A DNA stretch of 64,000 nt from Candidatus Melainabacteria bacterium (GCA_016716405.1 JADJWK010000004.1:434001-498000); one strand, 5' to 3'; positions 17,884-26,767 are shown, counted from the stretch's first letter. A program made the numbers and translations. The notes: generated by a model from the letters alone, not told the origin.

Positions 17884-19170
17884 ATGAAAAGAACCCTGCT
17901 TCTCTACTTCATTCCGGTCGCCAGCACTCTGGCGCTCCTCACCGCCGGCAGCTATATCAGCCCCGCTTGCGGGGAGCCGCCGGCAGGCAAGACAAGAGCG
18001 TCCGAGATGCTCCCTTCCCCCGAGGCCGGGGTGAAGCTATTGATCGGGATTCTCGAGCGCATAGGCGGAAACGCACCACTCATCGCCATGCAACAGTCGG
18101 TGAACGCGCCCCGGGAATTTCAGCAGACCAACCAGATGTTCCAGAACGCCACGGACCCGGCTCTCAATATCAGGCCCAAGCTCAAGAAGTCCGCCGCCGG
18201 CGCTTACACCAACCATAAAGTGGCCATGATCAGACCGAGCGCTTCGCCAGCCACGGTCACCGAATCCGATTCCTTCAAACGCCTTTCCGAATCGGCAGGC
18301 AAGCTCTACGGCATAACCAGCGCCATGGACAAGATGCAGGCAGAAGCAGGAGCGGCCGGTGCCGGAGCGCCAGGTAATCTGGCCGCCGAGCCCACGCCGT
18401 CTTCCGGCGTCGTCAATATAGGCAGCGCCTCTTCCCCCCGAGGGACGCTGCTCTCCAGGGCCGGCAGAGTAACGGATTATCGAGAGAGCTCCACACCACC
18501 GGCGGTGCCAATCGATGCCAGCGGACTGGTGCCGCCGCCGCCGCCGGTGGGCTGGCAATCCAAGGATTCGGACGAGGAGGCTCTGATGCGCTCGGCAGCC
18601 AGGCCCGAAAAGCTGGATCAGCCCGCCTATCTCAAGCACATTCGTGAAACGAAGCGAAGAGCCCTGCCCTCCGAGCCGCCTTCCGGCAAGCTTATCGCCT
18701 CCAACGAGCGAGCGCGCCTCTCCTATATCCCTCCGAGCCTGGTGGCCGGAATCCCCGGTCTGCGCCTGGGTGCCAGCGAGCGCAATGTCTCCGCCTTTTT
18801 CACCAGCCAGAAGAATGTCGATAAAGTGAAGGTGGGAGACTGGCAGGTCTGGTCGCTGAAGCACGCGACCAGCGGCCACACCCTTTTGCAGGTCTATTTG
18901 CGAAACGGCACCGCCGAGGCCTTCCGGATCTTCGACGGGCAGTATGTCCCGGGACGACTGGGCATAAGCCTGAGCAGCGATTTGAAAGCCATGAAAAAAC
19001 AGTTCGGCGAGCCTGCATTTATTCTCAACGAGCCCACCGGGGCCGGAGGCAGGGTAAGCGGAGTGAAAAACTATGTCTATCCGGTCAGCCAGGTGAGCTT
19101 CCAGCTCGCTCGCTCCGGCAAGGACAATGCTCCCCGGATCAAGAGCATGCTCCTTTTCAAGTTTCTCTGA
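17884..19170 (+). CDS. Exported protein of unknown function
   Basis: A 428-residue protein with an N-terminal signal peptide (MKRTLLLYFIPVASTLALLTAGSYISPACG). The central region is Ser/Ala/Pro-rich, contains PPPPPVGW, and looks disordered. The C-terminal 130 residues form a folded domain (IPGLRLGASERNVSAFF, VGDWQVWSLKHATSGHTLLQVYLRNGTAEAFRI, LGISLSSDLKAMKKQFGEP). The start is ATG 17884, with GGAG 7 nt upstream. Its place directly after a two-component pair suggests that it is part of the response. Its stop touches the stop of the convergent TPR lipoprotein gene (19170/19171). Family not recognised. Confidence 0.7.
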   Translation: MKRTLLLYFIPVASTLALLTAGSYISPACGEPPAGKTRASEMLPSPEAGVKLLIGILERIGGNAPLIAMQQSVNAPREFQQTNQMFQNATDPALNIRPKLKKSAAGAYTNHKVAMIRPSASPATVTESDSFKRLSESAGKLYGITSAMDKMQAEAGAAGAGAPGNLAAEPTPSSGVVNIGSASSPRGTLLSRAGRVTDYRESSTPPAVPIDASGLVPPPPPVGWQSKDSDEEALMRSAARPEKLDQPAYLKHIRETKRRALPSEPPSGKLIASNERARLSYIPPSLVAGIPGLRLGASERNVSAFFTSQKNVDKVKVGDWQVWSLKHATSGHTLLQVYLRNGTAEAFRIFDGQYVPGRLGISLSSDLKAMKKQFGEPAFILNEPTGAGGRVSGVKNYVYPVSQVSFQLARSGKDNAPRIKSMLLFKFL

Positions 19171-21057
19171 TTACTGCTTTTCCATGAGATAAGGCACGTT
19201 CATCAAGACATCGGCTTCGGTGGGATCCATATCCAGGCCGCTCTTGCGAGCGATCGAGGCGTCTTTCTTGTGACCGAGGCTCTCCAGGGAGTGCGCCATC
19301 CGGTAGAGCTCTTCGGGACGGTTGCCTCGCCTGGCCTTCACTGCCATCTTGAGGGCCTCGGCCTCGCCTTTCTTGTCTCCTCTGATGTGCAGGATCTGAG
19401 CCAGGTTCGACCATCCCGTCACATCATCCGGCTCGAGTCTGGTGGACTGGCGAAAACACTTCTCGGCGCCCGTGAGATTGCCCAGCCCCATTTCGACCAC
19501 GCCCAGATTCAACCAGGCATAGCCGTAATCGGGGTCGATACTGATGGCTTTCTCGAGGAGCTTTTTGGCCTGAGCAATCTTATTCGCTTCGATATCGGTG
19601 AGGGCCACTATATTGAGAGCAGCCGGGCTGGAAGGATTGAGGCGCAGCGCCTTGAGCGCGCATTCCTTTGCCTCTTCCTTCTTGCCCATGTCCCGCAGGG
19701 TCTCGGCAAGATTGCACCAGCCCTGATCATGCTTCGGATCGATCTCCACCACCTTGCGAAAGGCCTTCTCGCTCTCCTCGGTCTGCCCGGCGTAAGCGAG
19801 GGCGCAGCCCAGAGTATTGTAGACACTTTCATTTTCGGGGTCGTAGCGGGCGGCGGTGAGGAGGTAACGAACAGCCTCGTCGAACTTGAACTCATCCAGT
19901 GCCGTCTGCCCGAGTTGATACCAAGGGCGAAACCAGGTCGGCTTGAGCTTGCGGGCTTTCATGAAGGCTTGCCGGGCTTCCTTGAACTTGCCCTGGCGCC
20001 TGTAGAAGATACCCTCCTCCACCAGGCCCAGGGGCTCGTCGGGACGGACGGAGCTGGCCTTGCGAAAATACTGGACGGCCCTTTTCTTATCGCCTTTCTG
20101 CTGGACGAAATAGCCGAGCTCGGTCCAGACGCTCGGATCATCCGGGAAGACCTTGCTGGCCAGGACAAGAGTCTTCTCGGCATCGGCGAGTTTCTTCTGG
20201 CTCCTCTGGACCACGGCAAGATGCCTGAGAGCGAGACGATGCTTGGGATTGCGCTTCAACGCTTCGTTATAGTCCTTTTCAGCTTCCGGAAATCTGCGGA
20301 TGCAATGGTAGAGATATCCCCGGCGGTACCAGACCTCGGCTTCCCCGGGAGCCAGCGACAGGGCTGTATCGAAACAAGCCAGGGCCTCGCGCGGCTTCTC
20401 GAGCTCGGTGTAAAGCCGCCCCTTGATCAACCAGCCCTTGTGGAATTCGGGGCTGAGCTTGGTGACATAGTCGAAGACTCTGAGGGAATCGGCGAACCTG
20501 TCCTGGTTGGCGTAATTGATCCCGAGATTGAGGACTGCCGTGTAATAGCGGTTATCCAGGGAGATCGCCTTGAGGTAGGCCCGCTCCGCCTCCCTGGCTC
20601 GACCGATCTCATCATATATGACCCCCAGGGCGTTCCAGCCCGGAGCATAATCCGGAGCCTCTTTCACCAGCGGCTGCACCATCTTCAGGGCAGGTTCCAT
20701 CTTGCCGCCTTCGGCAACGTCTTTCAGCTTCTTGAGAGTGACCGCCGCTCTCTTCTCGATTTCATCGCGGGGAACGACGACATAGTGCTCCGGGTCTTTG
20801 AGCGGCTCCACCGTCACCAGTCCTGCCTGCACGCTCTTGAGAAAGTTCTGGGCACGCTCGACGCTGGGGCCGCTCTCGGGAGAATTGCTGTCGTCGGCAG
20901 TCTCGTTCTTCTCGGCAGGCTTGCTCGCCGCCCTCTCGCTCCCGGCACTGGCGGAGGTGCTCTTCCCGCCGCCTGACGAAGCGCATCCATTTAGCATGAG
21001 CATGAGCATGAGCATGAGCAGAACAATCAGAGAAACCGCCGAGCGCAGATAAAGCAC
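19171..21057 (-). CDS. TPR-repeat lipoprotein
   Basis: A 628-residue lipoprotein. The signal peptide has an unusual Leu-Met repeat core (LLMLMLMLMLN) and a lipobox ending L-N-G-C, so the Cys at about residue 25 should be lipidated. A Ser/Ala/Glu-rich linker follows. Residues about 115-600 hold some fourteen tetratricopeptide repeats (YAPGWNALGVIYDEIGRAREAERAYLKAISLD and similar). The start is GTG at 21057 with AAAGG 9 nt upstream. TPR lipoproteins commonly scaffold outer-membrane or secretion complexes; the partner here is unknown. The Leu-Met core is encoded by a hexanucleotide microsatellite (20993-21020). Confidence 0.85.
   Translation of the reverse strand: MLYLRSAVSLIVLLMLMLMLMLNGCASSGGGKSTSASAGSERAASKPAEKNETADDSNSPESGPSVERAQNFLKSVQAGLVTVEPLKDPEHYVVVPRDEIEKRAAVTLKKLKDVAEGGKMEPALKMVQPLVKEAPDYAPGWNALGVIYDEIGRAREAERAYLKAISLDNRYYTAVLNLGINYANQDRFADSLRVFDYVTKLSPEFHKGWLIKGRLYTELEKPREALACFDTALSLAPGEAEVWYRRGYLYHCIRRFPEAEKDYNEALKRNPKHRLALRHLAVVQRSQKKLADAEKTLVLASKVFPDDPSVWTELGYFVQQKGDKKRAVQYFRKASSVRPDEPLGLVEEGIFYRRQGKFKEARQAFMKARKLKPTWFRPWYQLGQTALDEFKFDEAVRYLLTAARYDPENESVYNTLGCALAYAGQTEESEKAFRKVVEIDPKHDQGWCNLAETLRDMGKKEEAKECALKALRLNPSSPAALNIVALTDIEANKIAQAKKLLEKAISIDPDYGYAWLNLGVVEMGLGNLTGAEKCFRQSTRLEPDDVTGWSNLAQILHIRGDKKGEAEALKMAVKARRGNRPEELYRMAHSLESLGHKKDASIARKSGLDMDPTEADVLMNVPYLMEKQ
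20993..21020 (-). repeat. Hexanucleotide microsatellite (AGCATG x4.7) in a signal-peptide coding region
   Basis: Four complete AGCATG units and a partial fifth, with no interruption. On the coding strand each unit adds Leu-Met to the signal-peptide core of the TPR lipoprotein. Because the unit is 6 bp, copy changes keep the frame and alter only the hydrophobic length. Confidence 0.9.
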
Positions 21058-21116
21058 CTTTTTACCTTTCAGAGAGCCTCTATATAAGTTAGCATGAGAT
21101 CAGGGAGCAAGAGACC

Positions 21117-22007
21117 ATGGCCGATCCAGCGAAAACCTCTCCGGGAAATAGCGAAGGCGATTTTTTCGTCGACACCTCCTGCATCAACTGCGATACCTGC
21201 CGGCAGCTTGCACCGGATACCTTTGCTGACGGAGGCGACTACTCCAGGGTCTATAAGCAACCCGACAGCCCTGGCGCCAGGCTCGATGCAACCCGAGCCC
21301 TGATCGCCTGCCCCACCGGATCGATAGGGAAGCGAGACTCCGACCCCGGATTGATCAGGGAGGCAACCGAAAGCTTTCCGCTTACCATCGAGAAGAATGT
21401 CTATTACTGCGGTTTCAACTCGGCAGCCTCCTATGGAGGCAACAGCTTCCTGGTCGTGCACGAGGGCGGGAACTGGCTCATCGACTCGCCTCGCTTCAAC
21501 AGGCATCTTCAAGAATCCATCGCAAGGCTGGGCGGAATCAGATATATCTTTCTCACCCACGAAGATGACGTCGCTGATGCGCACCGATTCCAGCGCGCTT
21601 TCCAGGCGGAGAGGATCATTCATGAAAAGGCTCTGTCAGCGCAACCGGAGGCCGAAATAGTGGTTCACGGATACGATAGCCTGCCTATGCCGGGCGAATT
21701 CCTGATCGTGCCGACGCCCGGACACACCAGGGGACATATGGTCTTGCTCTATGACAGCCGTTATCTCTTCAGCGGCGATCATCTCTATCTGGACAGACAA
21801 TCAGGCAGACTCCAGGCCCATCCGAGACATTGCTGGTATTCATGGACAGAGCAGATTGAATCCATGGAAAAGCTGCTTCACCTGGACTTCCAGTGGGTCC
21901 TGGCCGGACACGGCGATCGGGGCAGGCTCGCCGAGCAGGAGGTGAAGGATCAACTCAGGCAGTTGATCATCGATATGAGGGGGATGAAAAGAAAATCTGC
22001 TCATTGA
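21117..22007 (+). CDS. Ferredoxin / metallo-beta-lactamase-fold fusion protein
   Basis: A 296-residue protein. Residues about 16-75 form a [4Fe-4S] ferredoxin domain with C-I-N-C-D-T-C and a fourth Cys in ACPTGSIG. Residues about 95-285 form a metallo-beta-lactamase fold: THEDDVADAH (metal ligands, a variant of HxHxDH), PTPGHTRGH, FSGDHLY and LAGHGD. This architecture occurs in cyanobacteria and plastid lineages; its substrate is not established. The order suggests an iron-sulfur centre passing electrons to, or sensing for, a hydrolase-like metal site. ATG start with GGGAG upstream. It is divergent from the TPR lipoprotein across a 60-base gap. Confidence 0.88.
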   Translation: MADPAKTSPGNSEGDFFVDTSCINCDTCRQLAPDTFADGGDYSRVYKQPDSPGARLDATRALIACPTGSIGKRDSDPGLIREATESFPLTIEKNVYYCGFNSAASYGGNSFLVVHEGGNWLIDSPRFNRHLQESIARLGGIRYIFLTHEDDVADAHRFQRAFQAERIIHEKALSAQPEAEIVVHGYDSLPMPGEFLIVPTPGHTRGHMVLLYDSRYLFSGDHLYLDRQSGRLQAHPRHCWYSWTEQIESMEKLLHLDFQWVLAGHGDRGRLAEQEVKDQLRQLIIDMRGMKRKSAH

Positions 22008-22218
22008 CGGGAGCCGGACACATACTCTTCGATCTCAGCCAGACCATACTTTGGTATCGCTTGCGGTGTCAGACCTGGAAAAGCTTGTCAATCCGGAGAG
22101 CCTGACTTGTACCTGACTTGTATTAGGTTCATTACATCTAACCCACCTCAAAATGAGGAAAAATGAGGTAGGATCAGGAATCGAAGAAAAATGAGCGTTC
22201 CCGCGGACGGACGATCTT
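22008..22218. promoter_or_regulatory. Gap before dnaX with tandem 11-bp direct repeat and hairpin
   Basis: CCTGACTTGTA occurs twice in tandem at 22101-22111 and 22112-22122. Downstream, CCTCA (22146-22150) can pair with TGAGG at 22154-22158 or alternatively at 22164-22168. The repeats could be operator half-sites for dnaX or a simple duplication. TTGTCA at 22085-22090 and TTGTAC at 22107-22112 resemble -35 boxes, but matching -10 boxes are weak. Confidence 0.35.
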
Positions 22219-24190
22219 ATGACCGGCAAGTCGTCGAAGTATCAGCCCCTTTACCTGAAATACCGGCCCCAGACCCTTGGTGAGCTGGTGGGACAGTCCT
22301 CGGTGGTCAAGACCCTGACCAATGCTCTCACCAACGATCGAATCGCCCACGCCTATCTATTCACCGGTCCCCGGGGCACCGGCAAGACGTCCTCGGCCCG
22401 CATCCTCGCCAAGTCGATCAACTGCGATCAGGGGCTCACCGTCACCCCTTGCCTTGTCTGCCCATCCTGCCAGTCAATCGCCGAGAGCTCGTCGACCTCT
22501 GTATTCGAGATCGATGCCGCCTCCAACAACAGCGTCGACGACGCCCGTTCGCTGATCGAGCGGGCACCGCTTGCCACCCAGGACGGCAAGCACAAGCTCT
22601 ATATCATCGATGAATGTCACATGCTCACCAAGGAGGCTTTCAACGCCCTCCTCAAGACCATCGAAGAGCCTCCGCCCAACGTTGTTTTCATTCTTGCCAC
22701 CACCGAAGAGCACAAAGTGCCGCCCACCATAGTCAGCCGCTGCCAGAGGTTGATGTTCCGCCTGGTCAAGCAGGACGATCTGGTGAAACACCTGGCATCG
22801 GTGGCGGCAAAAGAGAATATCGAAATCACATCCGAGGCCCTCGAGCTGATGACCAGGCGCTCAGGGGGCGGTCTTCGTGACGCCCTCGGTCTGCTGGACC
22901 AGGCCAGTCTTCTCTGCCAGCCCGGCGAGCCGGTCAAAGTCTCGGACCTCCTGGTGCTCCTGGGAGCCCTGGATGAGGATATCCTCCTGGCGATTTCCGA
23001 AGGAGTCAGGACGGGCTCCGGCAACGACGTCCTCCTCAGGGTCAATGAGCTCCTCATGCACGGACGCGAGCCGGCTCTCATCGCCACCGAGCTGGCCCGG
23101 CACTTTCTCAACCTCACCAAGGCGTCTTATTTGAGCCTGGATGAGATCGACCGGCAGCAGCTGATCTCCGGGTCGAGAGATTACGTGGCGAGGCTGGTTG
23201 AGCAGGCGTCTTCCTATGACCGGAGCGAGCTCAGTCAGATCGTCGAGCGCCTCGACGGTATGGAGGGGAGCATCAAGAGATCGAGCCAGCCTTCCCTCAC
23301 CCTGGAGATGGGTCTTCTTACCATCTGTCACCGCCACGATATCGCTTCAATCAAAGCACTCACTGCACGCATCGACGAGCTCAGCCGTGATCTGGACGCC
23401 GAGATTCATCCTGAGCAGCTCAGACACGAATCTAGACAGGCACAGGCACCGGCACCACCGCCTCCGAGACAACAACCTCAGCCGAGCCGACCGGAGCCTG
23501 CCCCGGAACCGGCCCCTTCGCCAGACGAAAAGCCGGCAGCCGAATTGGAGGAGCAAGCCCCGGTAGAGGCGGAGGCAGCTCCGGAACCGGAACCAGAACC
23601 AAAGCGCGACCCCGAACCCGAACCTGACGACAATGACGACGAGATCGCGCCTGTCAGCCGGCCAGCCGGAGCCACCGAGATCGAGGAGCTCTGGTCGGAT
23701 TTGCTCGACTGTCTGCACAAGACGAGCATTCCGGCATACTCCCTGGTTTCGATGCATGCATTTCCAGTCAGCCTGGAAAACGATCAGCTCACCCTGGGAG
23801 TCAACAAGGAATTCTTCCAGAAATCAATCGAAGGCAAATCGCAACACCTGATCTCGGCTTATCGAAGCCTCACCGGCAAGGAAATAGCCATAAAAGTCAA
23901 GGTCACTACGGAGGCGGCACCCTCAAAAAAAAAGCCTGATTTGAGGGAGGAAGAGCGGCCGGTCAGGGCACCGGCCCCGAGCGGCGCCGGGACGGTCTCT
24001 ACCGTCGAGAGATCGACAGGGGGAGCGCGCCACCGCTACCGTGGAGCGCTCCGCCACCGCCGTCGGGGAAGAGGAGCCTGCCAGGAAAAGGGAGCCGGAG
24101 CGGCATATCCCGGAGCCCGAATCAGGATCCTCTATCATCAAGGAAGCCTATCGTATCTTCGAAGGCCCGGGCTCCAGGCTGATCGGATAA
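22219..24190 (+). CDS. dnaX: DNA polymerase III subunit gamma/tau, with a frame break near 24019-24023
   Basis: The clamp-loader ATPase. Visible in order: YQPLYLKYRPQTLGELVGQ, Walker A (GPRGTGKTSSARILAK), a four-Cys zinc module (CDQG ... CLVCPSC), the DECH Walker B, and the sensor region. A Pro/Glu-rich linker follows, then a tau-type domain (residues about 490-570). The frame used from the ATG runs on to 24276, but its last 80 residues are Arg/Gly-rich nonsense. From about 24020 the +1 frame gives an acidic linker and a sensible end (SIIKEAYRIFEGPGSRLIG, stop 24188-24190). Removing one G from the G5 run at 24019-24023 would join the frames. I therefore give 24190 as the end. An A9 run at 23925-23933 is a separate slippery site. 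Confidence 0.9.
23925..23976 (+). promoter_or_regulatory. Candidate dnaX -1 frameshift element: A9G slippery run, stop and stem-loop
   Basis: Nine A then G (23925-23934) contain A AAA AAG in the correct zero-frame phase (23928-23934), the heptamer of E. coli dnaX. After a -1 slip the ribosome reads GCC then TGA at 23937-23939, ending a gamma-like product of about 573 residues. A perfect 7-bp stem GGCCGGT/ACCGGCC (23957-23963 with 23970-23976) follows. It begins 22 nt after the heptamer, farther than the usual 5-9 nt. Transcriptional slippage on A9, as in Thermus, would give a similar short product. Confidence 0.6.
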
Positions 24191-24223
24191 TCACACCACA
24201 GGTGGTGCGATTATCCGATCAGC
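24178..24223. repeat. 46-bp near-perfect palindrome spanning two convergent stop codons
   Basis: The arm at 24178-24192 is the exact reverse complement of 24209-24223 (15 bp). After one A/C mismatch, CACCAC/GTGGTG adds 6 bp around a 2-nt loop. The left arm contains the dnaX stop (24188-24190 in the restored frame), and the right arm contains the acylphosphatase stop (24219-24221). It has no T-tract in either direction, so it is not a standard intrinsic terminator, though it may end or protect both messages. Confidence 0.85.
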
Positions 24224-24515
24224 GAATATGGAAATCGAGGACTGCCCATTCTTTCTCCTCGCCTTCCAGGAGATGAACTTCCATCCAGTCCACCCTTACC
24301 GCGTCGACCCTCGATCCGGACGGACCCCGGTGGCACCAGGCGATGAGCTCTTCCACCAGACCCCGGTCTCCGGCCGCCAGGACCTCCACACTGCCGTCGC
24401 TGGCATTGCGAACGAAGCCCGAGAGCCCGAGTTCCCGAGCCCTGTCTCTGGTGCTCGCCCGGTAGAAGACCCCCTGGACTCTGCCGGTAATTTTCAAGCG
24501 AGCATACGCAGACAT
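24219..24515 (-). CDS. acyP: Acylphosphatase
   Basis: A 98-residue acylphosphatase, which hydrolyses carboxyl-phosphate bonds such as those in acetyl phosphate or 1,3-bisphosphoglycerate. The phosphate-binding loop GRVQGVFYR with its Arg, and GFVRNASDGSVEV with the catalytic Asn, are intact. Length is normal. ATG start at 24515. On the minus strand, TATAAT (24587-24592) lies upstream in a short AT-rich gap but has no good -35. The stop codon lies inside the palindrome shared with dnaX. Confidence 0.94.
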   Translation of the reverse strand: MSAYARLKITGRVQGVFYRASTRDRARELGLSGFVRNASDGSVEVLAAGDRGLVEELIAWCHRGPSGSRVDAVRVDWMEVHLLEGEEKEWAVLDFHIR

Positions 24516-24692
24516 TGGAATTCACCGGATAGACAAGAAATCTTGGCAAAACCTAGCAAGTTTTTCTTTCCATGTGGAAGAAATAAATTATAAGAAAGGC
24601 TATACTGCCTCGGCTGGCCTGAAATTCCGAGCGACCAATAAGGGCGCGTTGACAAGGGTCCGCCTTCTATCATCCGGGATCCGGGGAAAACG

Positions 24693-26732
24693 ATGGCAAA
24701 GGAAGAAACCACCCAGACGATGATCGACGAATCCGTCATCAAAGCTGCCATAGAAGCAGTCCAGGAAAAAGGTATCGACCTCAATCCCTACACGGTGGCC
24801 GATGAGGCGGATTGCTCTCCCGAGGAGGTCTACCGTGCCCCCGCTCATATGAAGCTGATCGCCGTAGCTCGGGGAATGAGCGACCCGGATCACGCCGAGC
24901 TCATGAGATCCCTGGATGAGGTGGGCAGAGAGCGCGACGCCCTGGCCGAGAAAGTAGCCGGCATGGAAAGCCGGGAGCCTCTGAAAACAGGGGACTTCCC
25001 CACCCCGGACGAAATCAGCGAGCAGATGAAAGAGCTCCTCGAGTCCGAGACCGAAAACGAGCTCAAGCAGCTCGAAGAAGAGCTGGAACAGGCCTACACT
25101 CAGACCGCCCAGCTTCAAGAAGAGAATCTGGAGCTCACCCACACCATAAGTGGGCTGGAAAAAGTGAATGAGGCGCTGAACGCCCGCCTGCGAGAGCTGG
25201 AAGACCAGCTGGCCGGACGCAAGAGCAAGCCGGAGACCCAGGACAGCGACCCGGCGGGCAAAGACAAGCTTGTTACCGAAAATGAAGCTCTTACCGAGCG
25301 GGTCAAGACCGTCGAGAGCGAAAATGACGAGCTGGTCGAAAGAGTGAGAACAGCCGAAGCCGAAAATGAGGAGTTGAGTGAAACCGTCCTCAACCTCCAG
25401 CACAAGATAATCAGCCTGGAGAACAAGCTCGCCGAGCTTCAGCAAGAAAGCGAGTCTCTGGCGATGCAGCTTCAGAACGCATTTCATACGAGTTACGAAA
25501 AAGGCATCCAGGAAGGATTGAAACGGGCCGGAGCAGCAGCGGCTGCCGCAGAGGTCAAGCCTCTGCCTGAAACCGAGCCGGACGAACCGGAAGTCATGCA
25601 CACCGAAGTCAAGCCTCTGCCTGAGACGGAGCCGGAGACAGGACCGGAGTCCGGCACAGGAGCCGCTCAACAAGATCTGGCCCCGAGCTATCAGGACATC
25701 GTGCACAACTTCGCTCAGACCGGCCCCTACGTGGCGAGCGACTTCAACCCCCTGGAAGACCTGAAGTGGCGGGATCTGGAGACGGTCTACGGAATGGGAG
25801 TCCTTTCCATCAAAGATTTCTCCGAGGCGGTGACAGCCAGACAGGAGGCTGAGGCCGTTGCTCCGCAGAGCCCCGATACCGCCAGTGCCCAACCTGATAC
25901 AGAACAGCGGACCACCAGCTCCCGGATCCAGATGTACGAGGAGACCACCATCTTCTCGGAATCGAGTATGGATTTGACCGGCTCCAGCGACTCCCTGACG
26001 CCCCTGCCCCCGGAAGCCTACCAGTCGGCCCCCAGCCCCATCGAAAGCCCGGCGCCGGGCGCGGCCCTGCCCGAAGATCAGATCCCGGACTTCGACCAGC
26101 TCGACATCTTCGAGGACATCGAGGAGCTCGAGCAGCTGGGCAAGATAGAGGTACCGGAGGACCTCCTGGCGGATGTGCCCATCGACGAGGTGCAGCGACA
26201 GAAAGCCCAGCCGGCAATGGCCGGGGAGGCCAGCCAGGAGCCTTCCGGTGAAGAGCTTCGCGAGCTTCTGCGCAACCGGATAAAACAGGCCAGCGAGCAG
26301 GCTATCGAGCAGCAGGTGCGCACCCCTCCGGCGCCGGGAAGCGAGGAAGGCAAAGCCGCCCCCGGTCTGACCAAGAAGTTCGTCGGCGGCAAGGCCCAGC
26401 ACAACGAGCAGCCCAATATCAGCCAGAGCGGCTTGCCCGCCATGCGGGCGGTCCCCCCGGAAATTCGCAAGCACTGCCAGATCCTCGGTATCAGAGAGGA
26501 GGGTCTCACCCGGGAAATCGTCATGGAGGCGTGGAAGAAAGAGATCACCAGCCCCGGCGTACACCCCGACCAGGGCGGTGACACCGAGCTGGCTGTCTAT
26601 CTCAATACTGCCAAAGATGCCCTGCTGCGCTTTATCGAAGACTCGGGTCCCAAGCTCGGCAAGAAATTCGGAGCCCAGAGCAGCAAAGAAATGTCTAGCA
26701 GATTTACCGGTAAGAAAAAGCAAGAGAGCTGA
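24693..26732 (+). CDS. Coiled-coil protein with C-terminal J-domain-like region
   Basis: A 679-residue cytoplasmic protein. The N-terminus (residues about 10-50, IKAAIEAVQEKGIDLNPYTVADEADCSPEEVYR) resembles a helix-turn-helix. A long coiled coil follows (about 115-275, rich in Glu/Leu heptads). Pro/Glu-rich linkers with two copies of EVKPLPETEP come next, then a conserved-looking block near residue 345 (DFNPLEDLKWRDLETVYGMG). The end (about 585-655) resembles a DnaJ J-domain with the HPD triad (GVHPDQGGDTELAVYLNTAKDALL). J-domains recruit Hsp70 and are usually N-terminal. GGGG precedes the ATG. It lies just upstream of der. The overall role is unknown. Confidence 0.75.
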   Translation: MAKEETTQTMIDESVIKAAIEAVQEKGIDLNPYTVADEADCSPEEVYRAPAHMKLIAVARGMSDPDHAELMRSLDEVGRERDALAEKVAGMESREPLKTGDFPTPDEISEQMKELLESETENELKQLEEELEQAYTQTAQLQEENLELTHTISGLEKVNEALNARLRELEDQLAGRKSKPETQDSDPAGKDKLVTENEALTERVKTVESENDELVERVRTAEAENEELSETVLNLQHKIISLENKLAELQQESESLAMQLQNAFHTSYEKGIQEGLKRAGAAAAAAEVKPLPETEPDEPEVMHTEVKPLPETEPETGPESGTGAAQQDLAPSYQDIVHNFAQTGPYVASDFNPLEDLKWRDLETVYGMGVLSIKDFSEAVTARQEAEAVAPQSPDTASAQPDTEQRTTSSRIQMYEETTIFSESSMDLTGSSDSLTPLPPEAYQSAPSPIESPAPGAALPEDQIPDFDQLDIFEDIEELEQLGKIEVPEDLLADVPIDEVQRQKAQPAMAGEASQEPSGEELRELLRNRIKQASEQAIEQQVRTPPAPGSEEGKAAPGLTKKFVGGKAQHNEQPNISQSGLPAMRAVPPEIRKHCQILGIREEGLTREIVMEAWKKEITSPGVHPDQGGDTELAVYLNTAKDALLRFIEDSGPKLGKKFGAQSSKEMSSRFTGKKKQES

Positions 26733-26767
26733 TTCTTGCTATAGTAAACCGGTCAGAGGGTACGTCG

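Noticed and set aside
24191..24276. Zero-frame tail of dnaX as a genuine C-terminus
   Set aside because: It is Arg/Gly/Ser-rich, crosses the palindrome and the acylphosphatase gene, and the +1 frame gives a far better ending.
24600..26723. A 707-codon open frame on the minus strand opposite the J-domain protein
   Set aside because: It mirrors the codon bias of the plus-strand gene, shows no domain and overlaps a gene with clear coiled-coil and HPD features.
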